This document shows positions 1 to 7,706 of a DNA stretch of 9,575 bases, one piece after another. A program made the position numbers and the translations under genes. The DNA lies in NCBI GenBank assembly GCA_023230025.1, contig JALNYD010000095.1, positions 1-9,575 of the forward strand. Direction: 5' to 3'. This DNA comes from Candidatus Cloacimonadota bacterium. GTDB taxonomy: Bacteria > Cloacimonadota > Cloacimonadia > Cloacimonadales > Cloacimonadaceae. The notes under the pieces are model-generated. The model was not told the origin of the DNA and did no database searches. It saw only the letters and a program-made list of their open reading frames with translations. Each line of letters opens with the position of its first letter. The first letter of the stretch is position 1.

Positions 1-557
1 AGAATCTGCTGCTGGCGGCTGATTTGATAAATCCTCAAAACTATGCTACAGAGGCTGCTTTTAACTTTGTACTGCATCAGGCCAATAGAGATGTAGCTCC
101 CAAAGAGGATTTTGAGTTTGCCATTTCCTATGCCTTTGCCAATGATCGCCGCCAGGAGGTGATCCCTCTGCTGCGTAAAGCCATGCAAAACTATCCCAAT
201 GAATCACAATTTATGAATGATCTGGGTTACTTCCTGCTGGATAACCCTGAGCATTGGGAAGAAGCAGAGCGCTTGATCGCAAAGGCACTCATCCTGGAAC
301 CAGAGCAAGCCTCCTACAACGATTCCATGGCCTGGCTGCTATATCTGAAGGGTAACTACAGCGAAGCTGCCAGCTATATTCCCAAGATTATCCAGGGAGA
401 GCTGCTCAACACGCTACACCCGGAATTGCTTTATCACATCGGCATGATCCAGATCGCCAATGGTGAAGTGGATGCAGCCAGAATCTGCCTGGAAGCAATT
501 GAGGATTCTGAAAACGAGTTCCGCATCAAGCTCGCCGATGCCCTGAACGCGAAGTAG
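1..557 (+). CDS. TPR-repeat protein, C-terminal part (5' truncated by window)
   Basis: The frame is open from base 3 (preceded by two bases of a split codon) to the TAG at 555-557. About 184 codons are visible and the true start is upstream. A TTG at base 24 could be read as a start, but the frame continues open before it with TPR-like residues (NLLLAAD...), so this is the tail of a longer protein. Visible helical repeats have the TPR pattern: NDLGYFLLD, then EEAERLIAKALILEPE, then NDSMAWLLYLKGNYSEA and a last repeat around HPELLYHIGMIQIANGEVDAA. The combination of 'NDLGY..L' and 'DSMAWLLY..G...EA' is typical of bacterial TPR scaffold proteins of the envelope. TPRs mediate protein-protein contact, and no partner can be read from this sequence. 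No signal peptide or membrane segment is visible in this part. It is convergent with the mnmE-ending operon and so is a separate transcription unit. The fold call is confident; the function is unknown. Confidence 0.85.
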   Translation, partial: NLLLAADLINPQNYATEAAFNFVLHQANRDVAPKEDFEFAISYAFANDRRQEVIPLLRKAMQNYPNESQFMNDLGYFLLDNPEHWEEAERLIAKALILEPEQASYNDSMAWLLYLKGNYSEAASYIPKIIQGELLNTLHPELLYHIGMIQIANGEVDAARICLEAIEDSENEFRIKLADALNAK

Positions 558-565
558 TACTTCGC
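549..565. terminator. Perfect 17-base palindrome at the TPR-gene stop, possible weak terminator hairpin
   Basis: GCGAAGTA-G-TACTTCGC is an exact inverted repeat of 8 bases around one central base. As RNA it would fold as a 6-bp GC-containing stem with a 5-base loop, and the TAG stop of the TPR gene lies in the loop. It lies at the end of the + strand gene and downstream of the minus-strand operon end, in the position expected of a bidirectional terminator. It lacks a clear T-run on either side (TGCTTGTC follows on +), so an intrinsic terminator is only weakly supported. Confidence 0.35.
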
Positions 566-637
566 TGCTTGTCACAATAGTCATTCCCAGGGGTGGCAGA
601 GAGCTGAGATGGAGTCTTTGAGTGAAGTATGGAGCTA

Positions 638-1960
638 TTATTTTCCGATGCAAAAGCCGCTAAAGATTTGGTTTAGGAGGTCATCGGAGCTGATCACGCC
701 AAGGATATCTTCCAGAGCGCTACTGGCGGCTTTGAGGTCAAAAGCGATGAACTCATATCCCGCACCGTTTTCAATGGCCTGGCGGGCAGAGAACAGGGCA
801 TCCAGACAGCGTTTAAGGGCTGCCAGGTGTCTGGCATTGGTAACCAGGGGACGATAGAGCACTTCTTGAGGTAGCTTCAGGCGATTCAGGATGGCTTCAG
901 AGAGGGCATCCAGCCCATGCTCCGTCTTCACACTGCAAGCCAGGTGGCCTTCCGGGAGTATTTGCTCAGGTTTGAGATCTGCCTTTGAGGATACATAGAT
1001 GCATTTGCTGGATAACTCTTGCAGATCCACCAGATCCTTCTCGTCCTCGTAAAGATACAGAATCAAATCTGCTTCCAGCATCAAATGCCTGGTGCGGGAA
1101 ATCCCTTCGGCTTCAATCTCCTGTGCAGCTTCACGTAATCCGGCAGTGTCATAGAGCACGATGGGAAATCCGGATAATGAGAAAGACTCTTCCAGATAGT
1201 CCCGGGTGGTACCCGGATGGGGGCTGACGATGGCGCGGTTATGCTTCAAAAAGGCATTGAACAGGGATGATTTACCGGCATTGGGAGCTCCTGCCAGACA
1301 GATCCTGACTCCTTCCCGGATTTTTCGTGAATGCTGCCCTTCGCAATACAAAGCATCAGCATCAGAAATCAAGCTATTTATCCTATTGACAAGATCTTGC
1401 CCGTCAATGGAGGGAAGATCCTGATCGGCAAAATCAATGGCCAGTTCACATCGCAGACGGGCTTCCGAAAGCTGGCTTAGCAAACTCTGCAAATGCCTGC
1501 CCAGATAGCCCTTGATCTGCATCAAAGCGGCTGCTTCGGCCTTGGAGGTAGCTGCTGTGATCAGATCATTCACAGCTTCCGCCTGCGAAAGATCCATTTT
1601 CCCATTCAGATAAGCCCGCAGGGTGAACTCCCCGGGATTGGCCAACTTCATGTTCTGTAACAAGCTGCCGAGAATGCGATCACAAAGATCGGGATTCCCA
1701 TGACAACTGATCTCTACAACATCCTCTCCGGTATAGCTTTGAGGAGCTTTGAATACTGAAAGCAAGACCTCGTCAAGAGGAATGCCATCCAGGCTGTAAA
1801 ATGTTCCCCAAACCAGAGTGTGGGATGCGGCATTCAAAAGCTTGCGGGCGGGACGGAAATGTCTGGCTACAAGGGCAATGGAATCCTTTCCACTGCACCG
1901 GATTACAGCGATTGCCGCCTGTCCCGGAGGAGTTATTTGAGCACAGATGCAATGTTTCAT
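638..1960 (-). CDS. mnmE: tRNA uridine-5-carboxymethylaminomethyl modification GTPase MnmE
   Basis: This 440-residue protein is close to the usual ~450. MnmE with its partner MnmG (not in this window) installs the cmnm5 group on wobble U34 of certain tRNAs, using a formyl/methylene-tetrahydrofolate and GTP hydrolysis. The N-terminal folate-binding domain is seen at 1-120 (SYTGEDVVEISCHG at ~75-88, GEFTLRAYLNGKMDLSQAEA at 110-129), followed by the helical domain. The G domain is inserted within the helical domain: P-loop GAPNAGKSS 224-232, GTTRD 250-254 and DTAG 271-274. The protein ends with the diagnostic FCIGK, whose Cys437 is the conserved catalytic cysteine. The G4 motif reads SKAD (325-328) instead of the usual NKxD. 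The ATG at 1960 overlaps the dxs stop as ATGA with no good Shine-Dalgarno, suggesting translational coupling. Translation ends in tandem stops, TAA at 640-638 then TAG at 637-635. It is the last gene of the operon. The identification is firm. Confidence 0.97.
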   Translation of the reverse strand: MKHCICAQITPPGQAAIAVIRCSGKDSIALVARHFRPARKLLNAASHTLVWGTFYSLDGIPLDEVLLSVFKAPQSYTGEDVVEISCHGNPDLCDRILGSLLQNMKLANPGEFTLRAYLNGKMDLSQAEAVNDLITAATSKAEAAALMQIKGYLGRHLQSLLSQLSEARLRCELAIDFADQDLPSIDGQDLVNRINSLISDADALYCEGQHSRKIREGVRICLAGAPNAGKSSLFNAFLKHNRAIVSPHPGTTRDYLEESFSLSGFPIVLYDTAGLREAAQEIEAEGISRTRHLMLEADLILYLYEDEKDLVDLQELSSKCIYVSSKADLKPEQILPEGHLACSVKTEHGLDALSEAILNRLKLPQEVLYRPLVTNARHLAALKRCLDALFSARQAIENGAGYEFIAFDLKAASSALEDILGVISSDDLLNQIFSGFCIGK

Positions 1961-3834
1961 GGGTTCAGAATATCAAGCACGCGTATGGCCAGACTGGAGG
2001 GGACGAAACCGATCTGCTCCTTGAGAATCTGGGTGGCTCCATGCGAGATGAAGTGGTCGGGATAGCCAAAATTGATCACTTTGGCGTTATGCAATTGCAA
2101 TAGCTGTTGGATTCTGGAGCCTACTCCTCCGATCTCGGCGCCATTCTCGAAGGTAAATACATGGCTACAGCTTTTACCCAAGGCATTCAGCAGAGTGTGA
2201 TCCAGAGGTTTGATGCTACGCAGATTGATCACGATTGGATTGATTCCCGTTTCAGAAACGATGCTGGCGGTTTCCTGTGCAAGGCCAAGGGCATCTCCAG
2301 CCGCCACAAAGGCGATCACCCGATCCTGTCCTGCACTGTGTTCAGAAACGATTTCTGCTTTGGCCAGCTCAAACTTGTGCAGGGTGATGTTTCGGCACAG
2401 TGCACTTCCCCTGGGATAGCGAATAGCGATTGGTCCATCTTCCTGTCTGGCAGCCCAGCCCAACATTGCCTGCAGCTCTTCCGCACAGGAAGGAGCCAGG
2501 ATTCTGAGGTTTGGCACCATGGATAAAAAGGAGATATCAAAGGCTCCCTGATGGGTGGCTCCGTCTTCACCAACAATCCCAGCCCGGTCGATGCAAAACA
2601 CCACCGGCAAATTGGGCATTGCTACATCGTGAATCACCTGATCCAAAGCACGCTGCATGAAGGTGGAATAGATCGCTACAAATGGTTTGATGCCCTTTGT
2701 AGCCATTCCCGCAGCCAGGGTAACGGCATGTTGTTCGGCTATACCCACATCGAAGAAGCGCTCCGGGAAGCGTTGTTCAAAAGTGCTCAAACCGGTTCCG
2801 GCGCACATGGCGGCTGTGATGGCAACGATGTTATCTTGTTTTGCTGCCAGAGCACAGAGCTTGTTTCCAAACACTTCGCTGTAGCTTTGTTTACCAGAGC
2901 AAGCGGTTTTCCCGCTGCGATTATCAAAAGGACCAATGCCATGAAAGCTGGAAGCATCTTTTTCGGCGGGAGAATAACCCTTGCCCTTTTTGGTCACGAC
3001 ATGGATGAGCACGGGGCCCACCATGAAGTTCTTGACCCGCTTGAGGATGGAGATCAATTGGGGGATATCGTGACCATCGATTGGGCCTACATATTTAAAG
3101 CCCAGATCTTCAAAGATGATATTTGGCACCAGGATGTTCAACATGGATTCCTCCAGCTTTTGAGCTCCATAGATGAAGCGTCTGCGAATGCTGGAAGGCA
3201 GGCTGGAGGAGAAATCCCATATCTGCTTTTTGAGGGCATTATAGCCCTTGGAAGCATACATCCGGGCCATATATTTCTGCAAACCACCAACGTTTTTAGA
3301 GATGGACATCTCGTTGTCGTTAAGGATTACAATGAACTTCTCGGGTTGCAGATGCCCGGAATGATTCAAAGCTTCAAAGCTCATCCCACCGGTCAATGCA
3401 CCATCACCGATTACGGCAATGCTGTGAAATCCTTCATTACGCAAGTCTCTGGCAGCAGCAATGCCCAGAGCAGCAGAAATTGAGGTGCTGCTATGCCCAG
3501 TGCTAAAAGCGTCGTAGGGGCTTTCATCACGGTTTGTGAAGCCGCTGATGCCTCCAAATTGGCGCAAAGTGTCAAAGCGGTCATTACGCTCGGTGAGGAT
3601 CTTCCAGGCATAGCTTTGGTGACCTACATCCCAAACTACGCGATCTTTTAGGGGATCAAACACATTTAGCAAGGCAAGAGTAAGATCCACAGCTCCCAAA
3701 CTGGGAGCAATATGACCGCCGGTTTTTGCTACAACCTCAATGATGCGGGTGCGGATTTCCTCAGCCAGTTGATTCAATTCATCGTTTTTCAACTTGCTGA
3801 CCATGGTGGGTTTATCAATTCGTTCCAGAATCAT
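1957..3834 (-). CDS. dxs: 1-deoxy-D-xylulose-5-phosphate synthase (DXS)
   Basis: Cytosolic thiamine-diphosphate enzyme that condenses pyruvate with glyceraldehyde-3-phosphate to DXP, the first step of the MEP isoprenoid pathway (DXP also feeds thiamine and pyridoxal synthesis in many bacteria). The 625 residues match the usual ~620. Visible landmarks: HQSYAWK 72-78, GHSSTS 113-118, the ThDP/Mg motif GDGALTGG 143-150 with NDNEMSIS 172-179, the pyrimidine-domain segment DVGIAEQHAVTLAAG 362-376 with catalytic-type Glu367, and DRAGIVGEDGATHQG 416-430. The C-terminal transketolase domain follows (ENGAEIGGVGS near 560-580). I place the start at the ATG at 3834, not the upstream ATG at 3930. The extra 32 residues are not DXS-like and lie wholly inside the preceding gene, while the 3834 ATG has AAGGAG 5 bases upstream and forms an ATGA overlap with the preceding stop. 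Its 3' end overlaps mnmE the same way. Confidence 0.97.
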   Translation of the reverse strand: MILERIDKPTMVSKLKNDELNQLAEEIRTRIIEVVAKTGGHIAPSLGAVDLTLALLNVFDPLKDRVVWDVGHQSYAWKILTERNDRFDTLRQFGGISGFTNRDESPYDAFSTGHSSTSISAALGIAAARDLRNEGFHSIAVIGDGALTGGMSFEALNHSGHLQPEKFIVILNDNEMSISKNVGGLQKYMARMYASKGYNALKKQIWDFSSSLPSSIRRRFIYGAQKLEESMLNILVPNIIFEDLGFKYVGPIDGHDIPQLISILKRVKNFMVGPVLIHVVTKKGKGYSPAEKDASSFHGIGPFDNRSGKTACSGKQSYSEVFGNKLCALAAKQDNIVAITAAMCAGTGLSTFEQRFPERFFDVGIAEQHAVTLAAGMATKGIKPFVAIYSTFMQRALDQVIHDVAMPNLPVVFCIDRAGIVGEDGATHQGAFDISFLSMVPNLRILAPSCAEELQAMLGWAARQEDGPIAIRYPRGSALCRNITLHKFELAKAEIVSEHSAGQDRVIAFVAAGDALGLAQETASIVSETGINPIVINLRSIKPLDHTLLNALGKSCSHVFTFENGAEIGGVGSRIQQLLQLHNAKVINFGYPDHFISHGATQILKEQIGFVPSSLAIRVLDILNP

Positions 3835-5762
3835 GATTGCTCCTTGATATTGGGTTTGGCTTCCTGCAGTTTCACAATCAGGATTTCCAGCAGAACCAGG
3901 ATTAGGGCCAGAACTAAAAGCCATTTCCATAGGTCTCGTCCCAAGCGGGACATAAAGATTTCGTGCTTGAAATCATCGGAAAAATACTTGATTTTGCCTT
4001 CGATCAAAGCGGGATTGGCTTCACTATCCGCATAGTCGTGATTTACAGCCAGGCTGGCAGCTTGCGGCGAACCGGGATTCAGAGTGTAGAGTCCGGGTTC
4101 TTGCAGTAGATATTGGGGATTGGGGAGGACAATGCTTTCCATGCTTGGTAAAATCAGCTCTGAAGCCCGGATGATATCCCCAACCTTCAATTCGTTTGGC
4201 GGGACATTCACACTTTGCAGAACACTGGCCTGTCGATAGGCAAATACTGCAAAGGCGGGATCAACAAAGAAAGGTGAATCGCCGGTCATATCCCATAGCC
4301 AGAGAGCAGAATTCGTGGTACTCAAAACCAGCGGCAAAGAGCCTGCGGAGATCAGGGCATTCCCTCCTGACGCTTCCCAAAATCCTTTAACTTCGGAATA
4401 CTTGCGTTGTTTATCGGCAATGATCGCCGTCACCTGATGGTGAGGAGAGATAAAATCGATGTTTCTGCTTTGTTTGTTGTAGCTTTTAATGCTGATATCA
4501 AATCGTTGTTCCAGATAGGCTTTCAGATCCGGACTAATGGTTGAAGATAGACAAAACAGAGCTCCAATGCCTTGTTGATCCAGGGCATTCAACACTTCCC
4601 GCAAGCGCATATCCAGCAAACCAACATCATAGAATACCATGAACTTATAGCCTTGAATACGCTGTAGATTAAGCTGGGCGGGATCAATGATATCCGGGTC
4701 TTTACCTCCGGCATACACGCTGAGGATGCTTTGCAGGGATCTGGGTAAATGAGAGTTTGTGACCACTCCTACTTTGGGGTTTTGAAAGTATTCAAACGCA
4801 AAGTATGCCCTGTTATCTGCCATCAAAGCTTCATCCAATACCTCGACATGACCCGCTTGCCAGCCTTCTTTGCGCAGATCAAAACTGATCGTCTCCAGGG
4901 AGCTTTGCCGGGCTTTGATGCTAACGAACTTTTCTGCTACTTTGATGTCGTCTACCACAGCCTGGATTAATACTTCAGATCTATCTTCCTCACTGTGGTT
5001 ATTGAGCCTGAACTCCAGCGTCTGTTGTCTATTGCGTCCCACAATCTGGGGCATGGCTCTGGCTTCAGAGACAGAGATGTTTCTGCGTTTCACATCCTTA
5101 CCGATGCTGATGGCGGCGATTGGATACTGGCTTTTTAGTTTGATTTCTTCATTGACAAAGTCACTCAGCAGATAGATCTCAGAATTGGGCATCTGAGCAT
5201 CGGCAAGTTTCTGATTGGCAAGGCTGAGCACTTCATCCCAGGCCAGGGGTTTCCAGGATATACCAATGGTTTGCAGTACTTCTTCAGGGATCTTTTCAGC
5301 ATAGATCTGAGCATGGATTTGGTTCCAGTTTTGATCTCTGGTGATCAAGATCAGGCGGTCAGCTTCTGTAGCTTGAGCATTAATGCTTTGGATGGCGGCG
5401 CTGGCTTTTTGCAACATGCTGCTTCCATCCTGGGTATAGTCCATGCTGTATGAAGTATCAAGAATGATCGCAATAGCAGTGGGAGGATGCTTATCCGAGC
5501 TTCCCAAACCTGAAGCAGCCAGCATTGGACGTGCCACTGCCAGGGCGGTGAGCAGGATAATCAGCATCCGGATGATCAGCAGGATGATATTGGTGATGCG
5601 GGTGCGGTTCTTCTCCTGTTGCTGACTCAATTTGATAAAGCGGAGTGAAGAGAAGAGGAGCTGAGGTGGTTTTTTCTTTGCTAAAAGCCAGATCAGCAGC
5701 GGCAACACTGTGGCTGTTGCAAATAGCAGTAATCCAGCATTTAGAAAAGAAAGCTGAAACAT
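3831..5762 (-). CDS. BatA-like membrane protein with von Willebrand factor A domain
   Basis: This 643-residue protein has two N-terminal membrane helices (about 5-28 and 56-78). They are separated by a basic loop with the segment KKKPPQLLFSSLRF, the hallmark of the BatA/'aerotolerance regulator N-terminal' domain. A vWA domain follows from ~95, with a complete DxSxS metal-ion (MIDAS) motif, DTSYS at 102-106, and a later SEIYLLSDF strand typical of the fold. The middle and C-terminal half look like a large extracytoplasmic or amidotransferase-like region (KVGVVTNSHLPRS..., FMVFYDVGLL) that I cannot name securely. A single helix at ~611-632 precedes a short charged tail. Such proteins are anchored in the inner membrane; Bat proteins have been tied to envelope stress and aerotolerance, but the molecular role is poorly known. 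No MoxR ATPase, BatB or DUF58 gene is adjacent, so this is an orphan copy. It starts at the ATG at 5762, 3 bases after the previous stop, and its end overlaps dxs by 4 bases. The domain call is strong; the function is inferred. Confidence 0.85.
   Translation of the reverse strand: MFQLSFLNAGLLLFATATVLPLLIWLLAKKKPPQLLFSSLRFIKLSQQQEKNRTRITNIILLIIRMLIILLTALAVARPMLAASGLGSSDKHPPTAIAIILDTSYSMDYTQDGSSMLQKASAAIQSINAQATEADRLILITRDQNWNQIHAQIYAEKIPEEVLQTIGISWKPLAWDEVLSLANQKLADAQMPNSEIYLLSDFVNEEIKLKSQYPIAAISIGKDVKRRNISVSEARAMPQIVGRNRQQTLEFRLNNHSEEDRSEVLIQAVVDDIKVAEKFVSIKARQSSLETISFDLRKEGWQAGHVEVLDEALMADNRAYFAFEYFQNPKVGVVTNSHLPRSLQSILSVYAGGKDPDIIDPAQLNLQRIQGYKFMVFYDVGLLDMRLREVLNALDQQGIGALFCLSSTISPDLKAYLEQRFDISIKSYNKQSRNIDFISPHHQVTAIIADKQRKYSEVKGFWEASGGNALISAGSLPLVLSTTNSALWLWDMTGDSPFFVDPAFAVFAYRQASVLQSVNVPPNELKVGDIIRASELILPSMESIVLPNPQYLLQEPGLYTLNPGSPQAASLAVNHDYADSEANPALIEGKIKYFSDDFKHEIFMSRLGRDLWKWLLVLALILVLLEILIVKLQEAKPNIKEQS
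3840..3845 (-). promoter_or_regulatory. Shine-Dalgarno AAGGAG that fixes the dxs start
   Basis: Read on the minus strand, AAGGAG is followed by a 5-base spacer and ATG at 3834. It lies inside the last codons of the upstream vWA gene. It supports the shorter 625-residue Dxs over the 657-residue alternative. Confidence 0.75.
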
Positions 5763-5765
5763 GAC

Positions 5766-6806
5766 TTAAAAACCCATCCCAATCGAAAAGAGGAACTCGC
5801 TATCAGCCATTTTGATCCCCTTTGCATTCAGGGCAAAATCAAAGCGGAAAAGCTGGTAATAATACCCTCCCCCCACAGTTACATTGATGTTATCTGTACC
5901 GTGGAAATCCTGACTATATAACCCAGCTCTCAAATCAAGACCCTGCCTGGTGCTTGTATCACTGGTAAAATCCGTGCTATCCCAGCTAAGTCCATTGCTG
6001 TAACCAATATGATAGGTAGTATCAGGATCTTTGGATATCTTGGCCTGCACACCTAAGTTTACTTTGGAGCCTTCGGATCCATATTCAATACCGGTGGCTA
6101 TCCTGCGCTGGATGCTCTTTGTGGAGTAATTCTCCCAATACAATCCCGAGAACAGGTCATAAGCCGTGAGGGCATAAACAAAACTATCGGTTTTATACAG
6201 AAAACCAAGATCAGTGGAGAAGCCTTTCACCTTGTCGTCAATGAAGTTGATGCGGAGATAATCGGTGCCATATATCTGTTCTTCCAGCATTACCAGGCGA
6301 CCACTGAGATACTTCAGATTCAATCCTGCTGCCAGATTTGGCCAGTTTTTGTCAGTGATACCCAGGCTCATCTGCACCTTATCCAGCTTGTAGTCATAAT
6401 ACAAACTCTTGTGGTTTTCAGCATCGATTTCACTGATGTTGACAGATGATACGGGTTGATAGCTGAATGCCACCTGTTTGGCTACAGCAGTGAAGTATTT
6501 GAACTGCTTTTCTCTAAGGGTGTTGCTGATGCTTGCTGCTTCCCAAAAGGATAGTTCATCATCGTTGGAAAGACGAAAAGAGGTGTATACAAGAGTATGT
6601 TCGTTGTTGCCAAGCAAAGCCGGATTGCTATAGGAAGCAAAGGGATCGCTGGAATTGGTAATGTTCATTGCTCCCATCCCCATGGCAATAGCTGAGACAT
6701 TGCTTTCAGGCATGGAGTAATCATAGCTCGTGATGGGCAAAGGACTTACCTGTGCCAGTAATCCTGTTACGAGCAGGACAAACAGGATCAGAAGTGGATA
6801 TTTCAT
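5766..6806 (-). CDS. Exported outer-membrane beta-barrel protein, PorV/PorQ-like
   Basis: The 346 residues begin with a clear signal peptide (MKYPLLILFVLLVTGLLAQ, likely cut near residue 19). Next comes the pattern AIAMGMGAMNITNSSDPFASYSNPALL at ~39-65 (core motif ..G...A....D..A.Y.NPA.L), seen in FadL/PorV/PorQ-type barrels and UPF0164-like proteins of the FCB group and spirochaetes. The remainder alternates short polar/aromatic strands (SLYYDYKLDKVQMSLGI, GLNLKYLSGRLV, STDLGFLYKTDSFVYALTAYD, FALNAKG) and ends in FLFSIGMGF, with the terminal Phe expected for BamA-assembled barrels. PorV and PorQ are type IX secretion accessory proteins, but no other T9SS gene is visible, so a specific role is not assigned. 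The ATG at 6806 directly follows the previous stop (0-base gap) and has AAGGAG 8 bases upstream (6820-6815). Its pairing with the vWA gene suggests an envelope function. Confidence 0.75.
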   Translation of the reverse strand: MKYPLLILFVLLVTGLLAQVSPLPITSYDYSMPESNVSAIAMGMGAMNITNSSDPFASYSNPALLGNNEHTLVYTSFRLSNDDELSFWEAASISNTLREKQFKYFTAVAKQVAFSYQPVSSVNISEIDAENHKSLYYDYKLDKVQMSLGITDKNWPNLAAGLNLKYLSGRLVMLEEQIYGTDYLRINFIDDKVKGFSTDLGFLYKTDSFVYALTAYDLFSGLYWENYSTKSIQRRIATGIEYGSEGSKVNLGVQAKISKDPDTTYHIGYSNGLSWDSTDFTSDTSTRQGLDLRAGLYSQDFHGTDNINVTVGGGYYYQLFRFDFALNAKGIKMADSEFLFSIGMGF

Positions 6807-7706
6807 CTACAAGGCTCCTTGCAGTTTGCGATTGGTGAAATTGGCCAGATAATAAGCTCCAATCCCGGTGAATACACCGAAGACAGCATCTATGAACCAA
6901 TGATAATGGCAATAGACTGTAGCTAAGGCCAGGAAAAAAGAAATGACTACAAAAAGATAGCCCAAACGACGCACATGACGCAGCGCTCCAATGGTGAGCA
7001 CAATCGCAATGGCCACATGCGAAGAGGGAAAAGCTCCCCCCAAATGGTGACTATGGCGATAGATAAAGACCATGATATGGGTAAAGGGCCCGGCGCGATA
7101 GACCTGAGTGAGTTCCATAGCCTCAGGGATATAGCGGCCTCCGATTACCGGGATCAGGCTGAAGATGAAGTAACAAAGATAAAATGAGAAGCAGAGATTG
7201 AAAAACAGCTCTGCAAAGCCTTTGGGATTCTTCAGATACAGGTAGAGGGGTAATCCCACAATCATCGGATAGTAGCAGAAATAGGCGAAGTGAAAGAGTT
7301 CGCTGATGATCCAATGATTATAACGCAGCCCCCATTCAAGCGAAGGCAGGTAACCCCAGATGCTATGATCTATATTCATAAAGAAGGGATCCAGCCAATC
7401 CGCAAAGATAATCCGGTTGAAGGAATATCCGGAAGTGAAGAAATGGCCAAACAGCAACACCGGATACAGCGAGCGCACAAGCTTCAAGGCCGCATGCAGT
7501 CGCGGATAGCGGAGAGCATCCAGCTTCTTATGCCACCACGCCAAAAGCAGGATCGCGGCTACAATGCTCAGATAAATGGGTATCTGCACTTCGGCATCAC
7601 GAACCCGTGAGATGCCCAGGCTCATATAAAGCAGAACCCAGGCCGAATAGACCAGGGTTATGATATCAATCGCGGAGAATAGCTTAGCTGCTGATGGCTT
7701 TGTCAT
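6807..7706 (-). CDS. PAP2-superfamily integral membrane protein (PAP2_3 / inositol-phosphoceramide-synthase-like)
   Basis: A polytopic membrane protein of ~299 residues with about six hydrophobic segments. The PAP2 active-site elements are visible near the C-terminus: GGAFPSSHVA at ~223-232 (His230) and CHYHWFIDAVFG at ~266-277 (His269, Asp273), i.e. the His/His-Asp set of the phosphatase/phosphotransferase fold. The PSSH form, the large N-terminal part and the absence of a classical KxxxxxxRP motif fit the PAP2_3 group, which includes AUR1-type inositol-phosphoceramide synthases. Simple lipid-phosphate phosphatases share the same residues, so the substrate is not proven. The start is ambiguous. 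The ATG at 7706 (chosen) overlaps the upstream gene by 23 bases; the ATG at 7736 would add ten residues and overlap by 53. Neither has a clear Shine-Dalgarno. Its neighbours are an N-acyltransferase-like gene and a PlsY-like gene, suggesting a lipid pathway. Confidence 0.82.
   Translation of the reverse strand: MTKPSAAKLFSAIDIITLVYSAWVLLYMSLGISRVRDAEVQIPIYLSIVAAILLLAWWHKKLDALRYPRLHAALKLVRSLYPVLLFGHFFTSGYSFNRIIFADWLDPFFMNIDHSIWGYLPSLEWGLRYNHWIISELFHFAYFCYYPMIVGLPLYLYLKNPKGFAELFFNLCFSFYLCYFIFSLIPVIGGRYIPEAMELTQVYRAGPFTHIMVFIYRHSHHLGGAFPSSHVAIAIVLTIGALRHVRRLGYLFVVISFFLALATVYCHYHWFIDAVFGVFTGIGAYYLANFTNRKLQGAL

Noticed and set aside
24..26. TTG at base 24 as the start of the TPR gene
   Set aside because: The frame is open upstream to the window edge with TPR-like residues, so the gene is cut by the window and this TTG is internal.
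2551..3483. Long (310-codon) plus-strand open frame opposite dxs
   Set aside because: It lies entirely antisense to unambiguous DXS coding sequence. Its translation has no recognisable domain and it has no neighbouring gene context, so it is a shadow of dxs codon composition.
3835..3930. N-terminal extension of Dxs by 32 residues from the ATG at 3930
   Set aside because: The extension lies within the upstream vWA gene, is not DXS-like, and the ATG at 3834 has a strong Shine-Dalgarno.
6810..6821. Short inverted repeat CAAGG-CT-CCTTG before the barrel gene
   Set aside because: The two-base loop is too small for a hairpin, and the AAGGAG it contains is simply the Shine-Dalgarno of the next gene.
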